From Propionigenium maris DSM 9537 (GTDB lineage Bacteria > Fusobacteriota > Fusobacteriia > Fusobacteriales > Fusobacteriaceae): a stretch of DNA of 64,000 nucleotides. Position 1 is the stretch's first letter. Every line of letters begins with the position of its first letter. This document shows positions 8,380-16,752 of the stretch, in pieces. Under the pieces are notes generated by a model that worked only from the letters and a program-made list of their open reading frames with translations, had not been told where the DNA came from and searched no databases. The stretch spans positions 122,822 through 186,821 of the forward strand of contig NZ_BSDY01000001.1 in the NCBI RefSeq assembly GCF_027925155.1. Reading direction: 5' to 3'. The position numbers and the translations under genes were made by a program.

Positions 8380-10056
8380 GTGTACAAACCAAAGTTACTT
8401 ACATGTTTAAAAGATTATTCAGTTGAGCAATTTTTAGTTGATGTTACATCGGGTATTATAGTGGGCATAATTGCACTGCCCCTTTCTATAGCCCTGGGTA
8501 TAGCATCGGGAGTTTCTCCTCAGGTAGGTCTCACCACAGCCATAGTGGGAGGATTCTTTGTGTCCCTTCTAGGGGGGAGCAGGGTCCAGATAGGTGGACC
8601 AACGGGAGCCTTTATAATCATTGTATTGGGGATTATAAATGAGTATGGGATAACAGGCCTCACTGTGGCCACATTTATGGCAGGGATTATTTTAGTACTA
8701 ATGGGGGTATTTAAGATAGGGAACCTGATAAAATTTATCCCCTATCCCATTACCACAGGGTTTACCAACGGGATAGCAGTGGTGATCTTCTCAACCCAGA
8801 TAAAGGATTTCTTTGGATTTGAGCTGGGGAGCATACCATCTGAGTTCATTGAAAAGTGGGGAGTCTACCTTTCAAACCTGGATAAGATCAATCCGACCTC
8901 TTTATTTTTAGGAGTGTTAACGGTATTTATTATAGTTGTGCTTCCTAAGATAAATGAAAGGATACCCTCTCCTCTTGTGGCTCTTATAGTTGCAACTCTT
9001 ATAGGTCAGGGGTTCAATCTGGATGTGACAACTATAGGTTCCCAATTTGGAGAGATCAAGGGAGGACTGCCCACATTAAATCTTGTAACGGTAGATCTGA
9101 ACCTCATAAAAACCCTGGTTGTTCCTGCCTTTACAATAGCTCTCCTGGGAAGTATCGAGTCCCTTCTTTCAGCTGTTGTAGCTGACGGAATGATAGGGGG
9201 AAATCACAGGTCAAATACAGAGCTTATAGGTCAGGGAGTTGCCAATATGTTTTCATCGCTATTTGGGGGAATACCTGTGACAGGGGCTATAGCTAGAACA
9301 GCGGCAAATGTAAAGAACGGTGGAAGGACCCCTGTGGCAGGGCTAGTTCACTCGGTATTTCTACTGGCTACCATGCTGCTTCTCATGGAATACTTCAAGT
9401 TTGTACCTATGGCATCCCTTGCAGGGATACTCCTTGTGGTGTCATATAATATGGGAGACTGGGAGGAGTTTAAAACCCTGAATAAGTGTCCTAAGAGTGA
9501 TGCCCTTGTATTTCTTACTACCTTTATAATGACCATTGTATTTGATCTCACAGTGGCAATAGAGGTGGGAATAGTAATGGCAGCCTTCCTCTTTATGAGG
9601 AGGATGGCTGAGATATCTGGCACCAACCTGGTGAATCTAGAGGAGAGGCTGGACAGCGATGAGCTGAGAAATAATCTGAAGGTAGGTGAGGGGGACATCA
9701 TGTACTATGAGATCTCCGGACCATTCTTCTTTGGGGCGGCAGATAAGTTCATTCAGGCCATTAAGTCTATAAATGTAATGCCCCGGGTACTGATGATAGA
9801 TCTGAGAGAGGTTCCCACAGTGGATTCCACAGGTTTTCATGCACTGGAAACCTTCTACAAGGTGTGTGAAAGATCGGGAACAAGAGCAATATTTGTAAAC
9901 TTAGATGATAAGTTATTCAAGATCCTTAAAAAATTTGGTTTCATAGAGATGGCGGGAGAGGAAAACTTCTGCAGAGACCTTGCTGAGGCCACTCATAGAG
10001 TAAGGGGACACCTGGAAGAGGGAAAGCAGGGGGAGATAGCTTCTCAGGTATCGTAG
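8380..10056 (+). CDS. SulP family inorganic anion transporter with STAS domain
   Basis: A 558-aa protein. Residues 1 to about 410 are the SLC26/SulP membrane domain with some 12-14 hydrophobic segments, including the signature-like PLSIALGIASGVSPQVG and GGSRVQIGGPTGAF. Residues from about 440 are a cytoplasmic STAS domain with the DSTGFHALE motif. The family carries sulfate, bicarbonate or other anions, and the substrate cannot be told from sequence. The start is GTG, with AAAGGGGGA eight bases upstream. The gene has its own promoter region and terminator, so it is monocistronic and not visibly linked to sulfur genes. Confidence 0.9.
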   Translation: MYKPKLLTCLKDYSVEQFLVDVTSGIIVGIIALPLSIALGIASGVSPQVGLTTAIVGGFFVSLLGGSRVQIGGPTGAFIIIVLGIINEYGITGLTVATFMAGIILVLMGVFKIGNLIKFIPYPITTGFTNGIAVVIFSTQIKDFFGFELGSIPSEFIEKWGVYLSNLDKINPTSLFLGVLTVFIIVVLPKINERIPSPLVALIVATLIGQGFNLDVTTIGSQFGEIKGGLPTLNLVTVDLNLIKTLVVPAFTIALLGSIESLLSAVVADGMIGGNHRSNTELIGQGVANMFSSLFGGIPVTGAIARTAANVKNGGRTPVAGLVHSVFLLATMLLLMEYFKFVPMASLAGILLVVSYNMGDWEEFKTLNKCPKSDALVFLTTFIMTIVFDLTVAIEVGIVMAAFLFMRRMAEISGTNLVNLEERLDSDELRNNLKVGEGDIMYYEISGPFFFGAADKFIQAIKSINVMPRVLMIDLREVPTVDSTGFHALETFYKVCERSGTRAIFVNLDDKLFKILKKFGFIEMAGEENFCRDLAEATHRVRGHLEEGKQGEIASQVS

Positions 10057-10095
10057 TTTAAAATTTTGACCTTAGATCTTTATAGGGTATATCAG

Positions 10096-10140
10096 GCCAC
10101 AATAGTATTGGAATTATTTAATACTACTGTGGCTTTTTTA
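10096..10140 (+). terminator. Intrinsic terminator of the SulP gene
   Basis: A long stem, GCCACAATAGTATT (10096-10109) against AATACTACTGTGGC (10120-10133), has one mismatch and is followed by six T. Confidence 0.85.
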
Positions 10141-10189
10141 TTAAATCGATATTATTTAGAGGAGAGTTATGGGATAGTAGAGTTAAACA

Positions 10190-10216
10190 TAAAAAAAGAG
10201 AGCTAAACAGCTCTCT
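10190..10216 (-). terminator. Intrinsic terminator of the phnA-like gene
   Basis: Stem AGAGAGCT/AGCTCTCT with loop AAAC; in the minus direction it is followed by a T-run (the A-tract at 10190-10197). Confidence 0.85.
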
Positions 10217-10240
10217 GAATTATATATATTGTGGCTAAGA

Positions 10241-10579
10241 CTATATCTTCTTAACGAATTCAGTCTTAAGCTCCATAGCTCCGACTCCGTCGATCTTACA
10301 CTTGATATCGTGGTCTGCATCTACCAGTCTTATATTTTTAACCTTAGTTCCCTTCTTTACAACTAGAGAACTTCCCTTAACTTTAAGATCCTTGATAACT
10401 GAAACAGTATCTCCGTCTACAAGAACATTTCCGTTACAGTCCTTGAATACTCTCTCTCCCTCTTCAGCACCTTCAAGCTCAGGGTTCCACTCATAGGCAC
10501 ACATAGGACATACTAAAAGGTTTCCATCTTCATACGTATATTCAGAATTACATTTAGGGCAATTTGGTAAATTAGTCAT
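10241..10579 (-). CDS. yjdM: PhnA/YjdM family zinc-ribbon protein
   Basis: A 112-aa protein matching PhnA/YjdM over its full length. The N-terminal zinc ribbon has two Cys pairs (CPKCNSEY and CPMCAYEW). The C-terminal KOW/SH3-like domain includes [15 protein letters not shown] and [11 protein letters not shown]. Despite the historic name, the family is not a phosphonate-pathway enzyme and its role is unclear. It is monocistronic, with an ATG preceded by GAGAAAATATA and its own terminator. Confidence 0.9.
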   Translation of the reverse strand: MTNLPNCPKCNSEYTYEDGNLLVCPMCAYEWNPELEGAEEGERVFKDCNGNVLVDGDTVSVIKDLKVKGSSLVVKKGTKVKNIRLVDADHDIKCKIDGVGAMELKTEFVKKI

Positions 10580-10821
10580 TATATTTTCTCCATTCTTATT
10601 AATTAATAGCGGTAAATATTTCTATGGTATTTTTACAAAAAATACCGCAAAAAATGTCTGGATATATTTTACACTAATTTGTCCTAAAAATCAATATATT
10701 TCCTATTATATCTTATATGGATGAAACTTTTTTAAGGAAGTTAGCTGTTGTTAAGGAGAGGAATCTTCAAGGAGGAAGAAAAGGTAGGAGAGTGTTTACC
10801 CGGGAGTGTTTAGGGGATATA

Positions 10822-10896
10822 ATGAATATTGATAAAAAAGAAGAAATAGATGGAGTTACAGAGGGAGGGCAAGGTGTTACAGGTCGCTATAAATAA
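10822..10896 (+). CDS. Possible 24-codon leader peptide upstream of the ABC-F gene
   Basis: An ATG at 10822 has AGGGGATATA before it and opens a 24-codon frame that ends at 10896, inside the start of the ABC-F gene in another frame. An in-frame GTG at 10792 would extend it. Several antibiotic-resistance ABC-F genes are controlled by such upstream peptides. No homology supports this one, and it may be chance. Confidence 0.25.
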   Translation: MNIDKKEEIDGVTEGGQGVTGRYK

Positions 10897-12742
10897 ATTA
10901 AAGAAATACTATGGAGCAAACTTGATCTTGGATAATACAAGCTTGGAGCTTATAGAGGGGGAGAAGGTAGGGCTTATAGGAAAGAATGGGAGCGGGAAGT
11001 CCACTATCTTTAAGATAATTGCAGGAGTTGAGGGATATGAGGAGGGGAGCTGTGTCTTAAAGAAAGATTTAAGGGTGGGATACCTGATACAGGACTTTAC
11101 CCCCTATCTGGAGAAGACTGTGAGGGAGGTGCTCTACAGCAGCTTTGAGAGTTTGTTGGAGCTGGAGAGAAAACTCAGGGAGGCTCTTATGGAGCTGGAG
11201 GACTATGAGAGTGATGATTATGAGGAGAGGTTATCCCACTACGGAAAGCTTCAGGAGGAGTTTGAAGTAGCGGGAGGATATGAGATAGAGGAGAAGGTAA
11301 AGAGGGTAAGGCTTGGTCTGAATATCCCAGAGGACTTTTTAGAAAAGAGGATAGGGGAGCTCAGCGGCGGAGAGAAGAATAGGATCTTTCTGGCCAAAGC
11401 CCTTGTGGATGAACCAGAAGTACTGCTCTTAGATGAGCCCACAAACCACCTGGATCTAAAGTCCATAAAGTGGCTGGAGGAGTTTATAGGGGAGTATAGA
11501 AAGACTGTATTTCTCATCTCCCACGACAGATACTTTCTGGATAGAACTGTAAAAAAGATATATGAACTGGATGAGAGTGGTGTAGAGACCTACTCTGGAA
11601 ACTACAGCTACTATGTAGTGGAGAGGGAGAGGCGTTACCTGAAGGCTCTGGAAGCCTATCTGGCTCAGGAGAAGGAGATAAAACGTATGGAGGACGCCAT
11701 AAGGAGGTTCAGGCACTGGGGAAGTATAGCCGACAACAAGTCTATGTTCATTAAGGCTGAGAATATGAGAAAGCGTATAGAGAGGATGGAGAGGGTGGAA
11801 CGTCCAAGGAGTGAAAGGGAGATTAAGCTGGATCTGGAGATGAAGAGAAGAAGCGGCAGGAGGGTCCTCAAGGTGGAGGATGTGAGTAAAACCCTTGGTG
11901 GAAAACTCCTCTTCCAGGGGATAAACCTTAACCTCTACTTGGGTGAGAGAGTGGGAATAATAGGAGAAAATGGCAGCGGTAAAACCACCCTGTTAAATAT
12001 GATCCTGGCTCAGGAGGAGGGGGTGACCCTTGGAAGCAATCTGAGAATAGCCTACCTGGATCAAAACCTCACCTTTGAAGATTACAGCATGACCCTGAAG
12101 GATGTGTACAGGAGGGAAGCTGTTGCTCAGGAGGGGGAGATCCACAGGAACCTTGCCAAATTTCACTTCTATGAGGAGGATCTGAATAAGAAGATAGGTT
12201 CCCTGAGCGGCGGGGAGAAGGCCAGGGTGAAGCTAGCCATTATGATAGATAACGGCTTTAATCTGCTGATCCTGGATGAGCCTACCAACCATCTGGATCT
12301 GCAGTTTAAGGAGACCCTGGAGGAGGCTCTTCTGGATTTTGAAGGAACAGTGCTATTCATATCTCACGACAGATACTTTCTCAACAAGGTCTCTCAGAGG
12401 ATAGTGGAGCTGAAAGGCGGGACTCTAATTGAGTATCCCGGTAACTTCGATTATTATCTGGAGAAAAATACCGGAGAGGCAGAGCCAGAGGTAAAACCTC
12501 AAAGGAAGGAGAATACCAGGGTACGTGATAACTGGGAGGAGAAGGAAAGGGAGAGGAAACTGAAGAAGCTGAAGAGAGAGGAGGAGACTTTACTCAAAAT
12601 TCTTGAAGATATAGAGGCAAGGGAGAGGTCAGCGGAGAATGACTATATGGAGCTTTCGAAGATACATGGGGAGAGAGTAGAGGCAGAGGGGGAGTATGAG
12701 AAGGTCCTAGAAAGGCTCTATCAGCTGACCGATGAGGCCTGA
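10874..12742 (+). CDS. ABC-F family ATP-binding protein (ribosome-associated type)
   Basis: About 622 aa with two ABC domains in one chain and no membrane segment. Domain 1 has GKNGSGKST, LSGGEKNRIFLAKAL and LLLDEPTNHLDL; domain 2 has GENGSGKTT, LSGGEKARVKLAI and LILDEPTNHLDL. Between them is the arginine/lysine-rich helical linker (P-site tRNA interaction motif), and a charged coiled coil forms the C-terminus. This is the Uup/YdiF/EttA-like translation-factor class, which acts at the ribosomal E site; some members protect against antibiotics. I prefer the GTG at 10874 (GAGGGAGGG upstream, giving a typical LQVAINKLKKYYG start) over the ATG at 10850. Confidence 0.88.
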   Translation: MLQVAINKLKKYYGANLILDNTSLELIEGEKVGLIGKNGSGKSTIFKIIAGVEGYEEGSCVLKKDLRVGYLIQDFTPYLEKTVREVLYSSFESLLELERKLREALMELEDYESDDYEERLSHYGKLQEEFEVAGGYEIEEKVKRVRLGLNIPEDFLEKRIGELSGGEKNRIFLAKALVDEPEVLLLDEPTNHLDLKSIKWLEEFIGEYRKTVFLISHDRYFLDRTVKKIYELDESGVETYSGNYSYYVVERERRYLKALEAYLAQEKEIKRMEDAIRRFRHWGSIADNKSMFIKAENMRKRIERMERVERPRSEREIKLDLEMKRRSGRRVLKVEDVSKTLGGKLLFQGINLNLYLGERVGIIGENGSGKTTLLNMILAQEEGVTLGSNLRIAYLDQNLTFEDYSMTLKDVYRREAVAQEGEIHRNLAKFHFYEEDLNKKIGSLSGGEKARVKLAIMIDNGFNLLILDEPTNHLDLQFKETLEEALLDFEGTVLFISHDRYFLNKVSQRIVELKGGTLIEYPGNFDYYLEKNTGEAEPEVKPQRKENTRVRDNWEEKERERKLKKLKREEETLLKILEDIEARERSAENDYMELSKIHGERVEAEGEYEKVLERLYQLTDEA

Positions 12743-12814
12743 ACACCTACTTCTAGTGGATTAATACGATGAAGAGAGCGCTCCTTTAAAAAATCCTTAA
12801 ATTACCGATACTTT

Positions 12815-12843
12815 TTGGAAAAAGGAGCGAAATATGCTATAAT
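12815..12843 (+). promoter_or_regulatory. Sigma-70-type promoter before the purine riboswitch
   Basis: -35 TTGGAA (12815-12820), a 17-base spacer, then -10 TATAAT (12838-12843), about 18 bases before the aptamer. Confidence 0.7.
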
Positions 12844-12860
12844 TCTAGTTAGATAAAAAG

Positions 12861-12997
12861 CACTCATATATGCCTATAATATGGTTAGGCGTCTCTACGA
12901 GTCCCCGGAAAGGACTCACTATGGGTGAAGGCATAAACACGTGTTATTAGGAGTTATAACACCTGTTCCCTTCACTTATGGGAATAGGTGTTTTTTT
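12861..12997 (+). ncRNA. Purine riboswitch (guanine class) with transcription terminator
   Basis: P1 CACTCAT (12861-12867) pairs with ATGGGTG (12921-12927). The L2 loop has ATATGG, J2/3 is TCTCTAC, and L3 holds CCGGAAA within the GAGTCC/GGACTC stem. J3/1 reads ACTAT with C at the specificity position (C74 in xpt numbering), which indicates guanine/hypoxanthine-type recognition and not adenine. The terminator stem is ACACCTGTTCCC/GGGAATAGGTGT plus T7 (12959-12997). Its loop segment CCTTCAC can pair with GTGAAGG at 12925-12931, which overlaps P1. Ligand binding should therefore block this antiterminator and turn transcription off. Confidence 0.9.
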
Positions 12998-13021
12998 GTA
13001 TAAGGTTTTAGGAGGAATAGG

Positions 13022-13810
13022 ATGTTTACGTTTTCAAAGTATCACCTGGCTACATCTCTAGATGACGCTTATGAAGTTTTACTGAAAAACAGAAATAATG
13101 CAATTCTAGGAGGAACAGCATATCTGAGGATGGGGAATAGGAACCTGGCTACAGCTGTGGATCTGTCGGCTTTAAACTTGGATTATATAAGGGAAGAGGA
13201 AGGGTATATCGAGATAGGAGCTATGACTAACTTCAGAAGTATAGAGACCTCTGAACTTCTGCTAAATAACTTTGGAGGAGTAGTTGCCAGGTCGGTAATG
13301 GACATTGTTGGAGTTCAGCTGAGGAATGTGGTAACTGTTGGAGCTACTGTGTTTTCAAGGTATGGGTTTTCAGACTTTATCCCGGCTCTGCTGGCTCTGA
13401 ATACTGTGGTAGTACTTCAGGGAGCAGGGGAGATGACTCTGGAGAAGTTCCTAGAGTCGGATGTAAAAAGAGATATCCTTGTGGCTATTCGTATTGAAAA
13501 AAATAAGAGAACCGGAAACTATCAGACTATAAGAAGAAGCAACAGCGACTATGCCCTGCTGAATGTTGTAACCAGTAATCTAGATGGAGATGTAAGGATT
13601 GTAGTGGGAGCAAGACCTGGAAGGGCTGTTCTTGCTAAGGAGGCTATGAAGTATATAGAGGAAAAGGGCCTATCGGCTGAGAGTATAGAGGAAGCTGGAA
13701 GGATAGCAAGTGAGGAGCTTGAGTTTACAGATAATATGAGGGCTTCTGGAAAGTATAGAGAGGCAATATGCAAGGTTATGGTAAAGAGATCATTAGGGGA
13801 GGTAATGTAG
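13022..13810 (+). CDS. Xanthine dehydrogenase-like enzyme, FAD-binding subunit
   Basis: A 262-aa CoxM/XdhB-type FAD subunit of the molybdenum hydroxylase family. It has the glycine-rich flavin site near the N-terminus (AILGGTAYLRMGNR), the second FAD segment VGVQLRNVVTVGATV, and a C-terminal CODH-flavoprotein-like domain. The start ATG follows TTAGGAGG. The stop codon directly abuts the ATG of the Fe-S subunit. This is the first gene after the purine riboswitch. It passes electrons from the Fe-S centres to NAD+ or another acceptor. Confidence 0.9.
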   Translation: MFTFSKYHLATSLDDAYEVLLKNRNNAILGGTAYLRMGNRNLATAVDLSALNLDYIREEEGYIEIGAMTNFRSIETSELLLNNFGGVVARSVMDIVGVQLRNVVTVGATVFSRYGFSDFIPALLALNTVVVLQGAGEMTLEKFLESDVKRDILVAIRIEKNKRTGNYQTIRRSNSDYALLNVVTSNLDGDVRIVVGARPGRAVLAKEAMKYIEEKGLSAESIEEAGRIASEELEFTDNMRASGKYREAICKVMVKRSLGEVM

Positions 13811-14263
13811 ATGCTTATAGAGACTACTATCAATAACAGGAGGATGGCCCTTGCCATCGATCCCGACGAGTATCTTGTGGATACCCTAAGAAAGGCTGGA
13901 TTTCTCAGTGTAAAGAGAGGATGCGATACAGGTTCATGCGGACTTTGTACTGTGTGGGTAGAGGGGAAACCAGTTCTCTCTTGTTCAACCCTGGCTGTAA
14001 GAATGAGCGGGAAGAAGATTACAACTATAGAGGCCCTTCAGGATGAGGCCCTTGAGTTTGCAAGGTTTATGGCTGATGAGGGAGCAGAGCAGTGTGGTTT
14101 CTGTGCTCCAGGGTTCACTATGACAGTTCTTGCAATGAAGAGAGAGCTTACAAACCCCACTGAAGAGGAGATAAAGCACTACCTCAATGGTAATCTGTGC
14201 AGGTGTACAGGTTATGTGTCACAGCTTAGAGCCATTAAAAAGTATATGGGGGTAGAGGTTTAA
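13811..14263 (+). CDS. Xanthine dehydrogenase-like enzyme, [2Fe-2S] subunit
   Basis: A 150-aa protein with the two [2Fe-2S] clusters of the family. The plant-type cluster uses Cys38, Cys43, Cys46 and Cys58 (GCDTGSCGLC...SC). The second cluster uses Cys95, Cys98, Cys130 and Cys132 (CGFC...CRC). All eight ligands are present. It starts on the base after the FAD-subunit stop and ends one base before the Mo-subunit ATG, a tightly coupled three-gene operon. It relays electrons from the Mo site to FAD. Confidence 0.95.
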   Translation: MLIETTINNRRMALAIDPDEYLVDTLRKAGFLSVKRGCDTGSCGLCTVWVEGKPVLSCSTLAVRMSGKKITTIEALQDEALEFARFMADEGAEQCGFCAPGFTMTVLAMKRELTNPTEEEIKHYLNGNLCRCTGYVSQLRAIKKYMGVEV

Positions 14264-14264
14264 G

Positions 14265-16520
14265 ATGAGAGTAGTAAATAGAGGTGTAAAAAAAGTAGAT
14301 GCCCTGGCTGTAGTAACTGGAAGACCAGTATATACAGACGATCTGAATATAAATAACAATGCCCTGGTAATTAAGATCTTAAGGTCACCCCATGCCAGTG
14401 CCAAGATTATAGAGATAGATACAAGTATCGCATCAAAGGTGCCAGGAGTAGAGTGTATCCTTACCCACCACGATGTGCCTAAGACAAGGTTTAGCCTGGC
14501 TGGGCAGTCCTATCCTGAGCCCTCTGCATATGACAGAAGAATACTAGATGAGTATGTAAGATATGTGGGGGATGAGGTAGCAATTGTAGCTGCTGTGGAT
14601 GAGAAGACAGCTGTAAAGGCTATGAGGCTCATTAAGGTGAAGTATGAGGTACTGGATGCTGTAATTAACTTTGAAGAAGCTATAGACAATAAAGCTGTGG
14701 TACATAAGGAGGAGCTCCACACCAACTTTCCAATTGGAATGGAGAGGGAGAGAAATATTGCAGCTAGCTACTTCCAGGAGAAGGTGGGAGTGGATGAGGC
14801 CATGGCAGCCAGTGATTTAATAGTGGAGGAGAGTTACTATATGCAGCCACAGATCCACGCCATGATGGAGACCTACAGAGCCTTTACCTACCTGGATGCC
14901 AACAGCAGACTTTGTGTAGTGAGCTCAACTCAGATACCATTTCACGTAAAGAGACACCTGGCAAGGGCTCTGGAGATGCCTAAGAGCAAGATAAGGGTGA
15001 TAAAGCCGAGAGTGGGAGGAGGTTTTGGCGGAAAGCAGACTGCTGCTGCTGAGATCTTCCCGGCAATAGTGACAAAGATAACTGGTAAACCAGCTAAGAT
15101 AATATATGACAGAAGAGAGACCCATACCTGTACCACTACCCGTCATGCAATGAAGCTGACGGTAAAGCTTGGAGCAGACAGAGAGGGAAATATCAAGGCA
15201 ATAGATATCAAGGGTCTTTCCGATAAGGGCGCTTACGGGGAGCACGCTCCTACAGTAACTCCACTGGTGGCATTTAAAACCTTCCCGCTATATGAGAAGG
15301 TGCCTATGAGGTTTGAGGCCAAGGTAGTGTATACCAACACAATGCCTGCAGGAGCCTTTAGAGGCTACGGGGCTACCCAGGGAACCTTTGCTCTGGAATC
15401 AGCTATAAATGAGCTTGCCAGAAGGATAGAGATGGATCCCACAGAGGTAAGAAATAAAAACCTTGTGGAACCAGGAGGGGACTCCTATGTAGTGAGCGGA
15501 AGCATAAAGGACTGTATGGCCAAGGGTAAGGAGCTATTCAACTGGGAGGAGAGAAGGACTCCCAGGATAATGGAAAACGGAAAGGTAAGAGCAGCTGGTA
15601 TGGCAGTAACTATGCAGGGATCTGGAATTGGAGGTATAGATACAGCTACAGCTACAATAAAACTTGGGGATGACGGAAACTATGTACTCTTTACCGGAGT
15701 AACAGACATGGGACAGGGATCCGATACGGTACTGACCCAGATGGCAGCTGAGGTACTAGAATGTGAGATGGAGGATGTAATAATCCACACTGCGGACACA
15801 GATGGATCTCCATATGATCCTGGTGCCTACGCTTCAAGTGGTACCTATGTAACTGGTAATGCAGTAATACTGGCAGCTAAGAAGATGAGAAATGAACTCT
15901 ATGAGGCTGCAGCTAAGTTTATGAATATAGATAGAGATACCCTTCACTTTGACGGAAAGTATATGGAGGATGAGGCAGGCAATAAGCTGAGCCTAGAGGA
16001 GATAGCACTGAAATCTGTATCCTTTGAGGGAAGAAATCAGCTCATAACTACAGCTACATGGGGAGGAGAAACCTCACCACCTCCATTTATAGCTGGTTTT
16101 GCAGAGGTAGAGGTAGATACAGATACTGGTGAGGTAGAGGTAGTGGACTTCCTTTCTGTGGTAGACTGTGGTCAGGTAATAAACCCTAACCTTGCAAGGG
16201 TTCAGGTAGAGGGAGGAACAGCCCAGGGATTTGGTCTGGCTCTCTATGAGGATATTCAGTACAATAAGGATGGAAGAGTTAAAACAGACACACTTATGCA
16301 GTATAAGATTCCTTGCAGAAGGGATATTGGAAGTATCAGAGTGGAGTTTGTACACTCCAATGAACCTACAGGTCCCTTTGGTGCTAAATCCATAGGGGAG
16401 GTTGTAATAAATACACCAGCTCCTGCAATAGCGGAGGCTGTGGAAAATGCCACTGGAGTAAGGGTAAGAAATCTTCCGGTAACAGCGGAAAAGGTGTTAC
16501 TGGGGATGTTGGATAGATAG
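14265..16520 (+). CDS. Xanthine dehydrogenase-like enzyme, molybdopterin-binding subunit
   Basis: A 751-aa catalytic subunit. Molybdopterin-binding segments are visible: GGGFGGKQ near residue 250, AGAFRGYGATQGTFALES, and GVTDMGQGSDT. The catalytic Glu is at about 712 in GAKSIGEVV. It hydroxylates a purine or related heterocycle using water as the oxygen donor. The riboswitch and family suggest hypoxanthine or xanthine, but other N-heterocycles cannot be excluded. It differs from the fused, Se-dependent-type enzyme at 38.5 kb, so the organism has at least two such hydroxylases. A terminator follows. Confidence 0.92.
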   Translation: MRVVNRGVKKVDALAVVTGRPVYTDDLNINNNALVIKILRSPHASAKIIEIDTSIASKVPGVECILTHHDVPKTRFSLAGQSYPEPSAYDRRILDEYVRYVGDEVAIVAAVDEKTAVKAMRLIKVKYEVLDAVINFEEAIDNKAVVHKEELHTNFPIGMERERNIAASYFQEKVGVDEAMAASDLIVEESYYMQPQIHAMMETYRAFTYLDANSRLCVVSSTQIPFHVKRHLARALEMPKSKIRVIKPRVGGGFGGKQTAAAEIFPAIVTKITGKPAKIIYDRRETHTCTTTRHAMKLTVKLGADREGNIKAIDIKGLSDKGAYGEHAPTVTPLVAFKTFPLYEKVPMRFEAKVVYTNTMPAGAFRGYGATQGTFALESAINELARRIEMDPTEVRNKNLVEPGGDSYVVSGSIKDCMAKGKELFNWEERRTPRIMENGKVRAAGMAVTMQGSGIGGIDTATATIKLGDDGNYVLFTGVTDMGQGSDTVLTQMAAEVLECEMEDVIIHTADTDGSPYDPGAYASSGTYVTGNAVILAAKKMRNELYEAAAKFMNIDRDTLHFDGKYMEDEAGNKLSLEEIALKSVSFEGRNQLITTATWGGETSPPPFIAGFAEVEVDTDTGEVEVVDFLSVVDCGQVINPNLARVQVEGGTAQGFGLALYEDIQYNKDGRVKTDTLMQYKIPCRRDIGSIRVEFVHSNEPTGPFGAKSIGEVVINTPAPAIAEAVENATGVRVRNLPVTAEKVLLGMLDR

Positions 16521-16527
16521 GAAAAAG

Positions 16528-16552
16528 CAGGAGAAAATTCTCCTGTTTTTTT
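16528..16552 (+). terminator. Intrinsic terminator of the riboswitch-controlled xdh operon
   Basis: Stem CAGGAGAA/TTCTCCTG around an AA centre, followed by seven T. Confidence 0.88.
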
Positions 16553-16656
16553 GTATAAATAAAAAATCTGACTGTTATTACTATCATTCTAAAGAAGGGG
16601 AGATAAGTTATTTATAGAATAATATAAGGATAATGCTGATATTGTCATTTGATTTT

Positions 16657-16726
16657 TATCGAAAAAGTTCATTGTTAATATTTTTCGATATCTTAATCGA
16701 TCTGCGGATTATTTAATGAACTTTCG
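16657..16726 (+). promoter_or_regulatory. Overlapping inverted repeats upstream of the GGDEF gene
   Basis: TATCGAAAAA (16657-16666) is the perfect inverted complement of TTTTTCGATA (16681-16690). GTTCATT at 16667-16673 is complementary to AATGAAC at 16715-16721. The first arm can thus take part in two alternative structures, or mark a dyad operator. They lie 30-95 bases before the GGDEF start codon. No known RNA class matched. Confidence 0.4.
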
Positions 16727-16752
16727 TATAAAATAAAAAAGGAAGATTATCT

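Noticed and set aside
12743-12800. GAGAGCGCTCCTTT hairpin after the ABC-F gene, similar to repeat 3' ends
   Set aside because: Only the short stem is shared; the 5' GAAAGTATA motif is absent. It may simply be a weak terminator.
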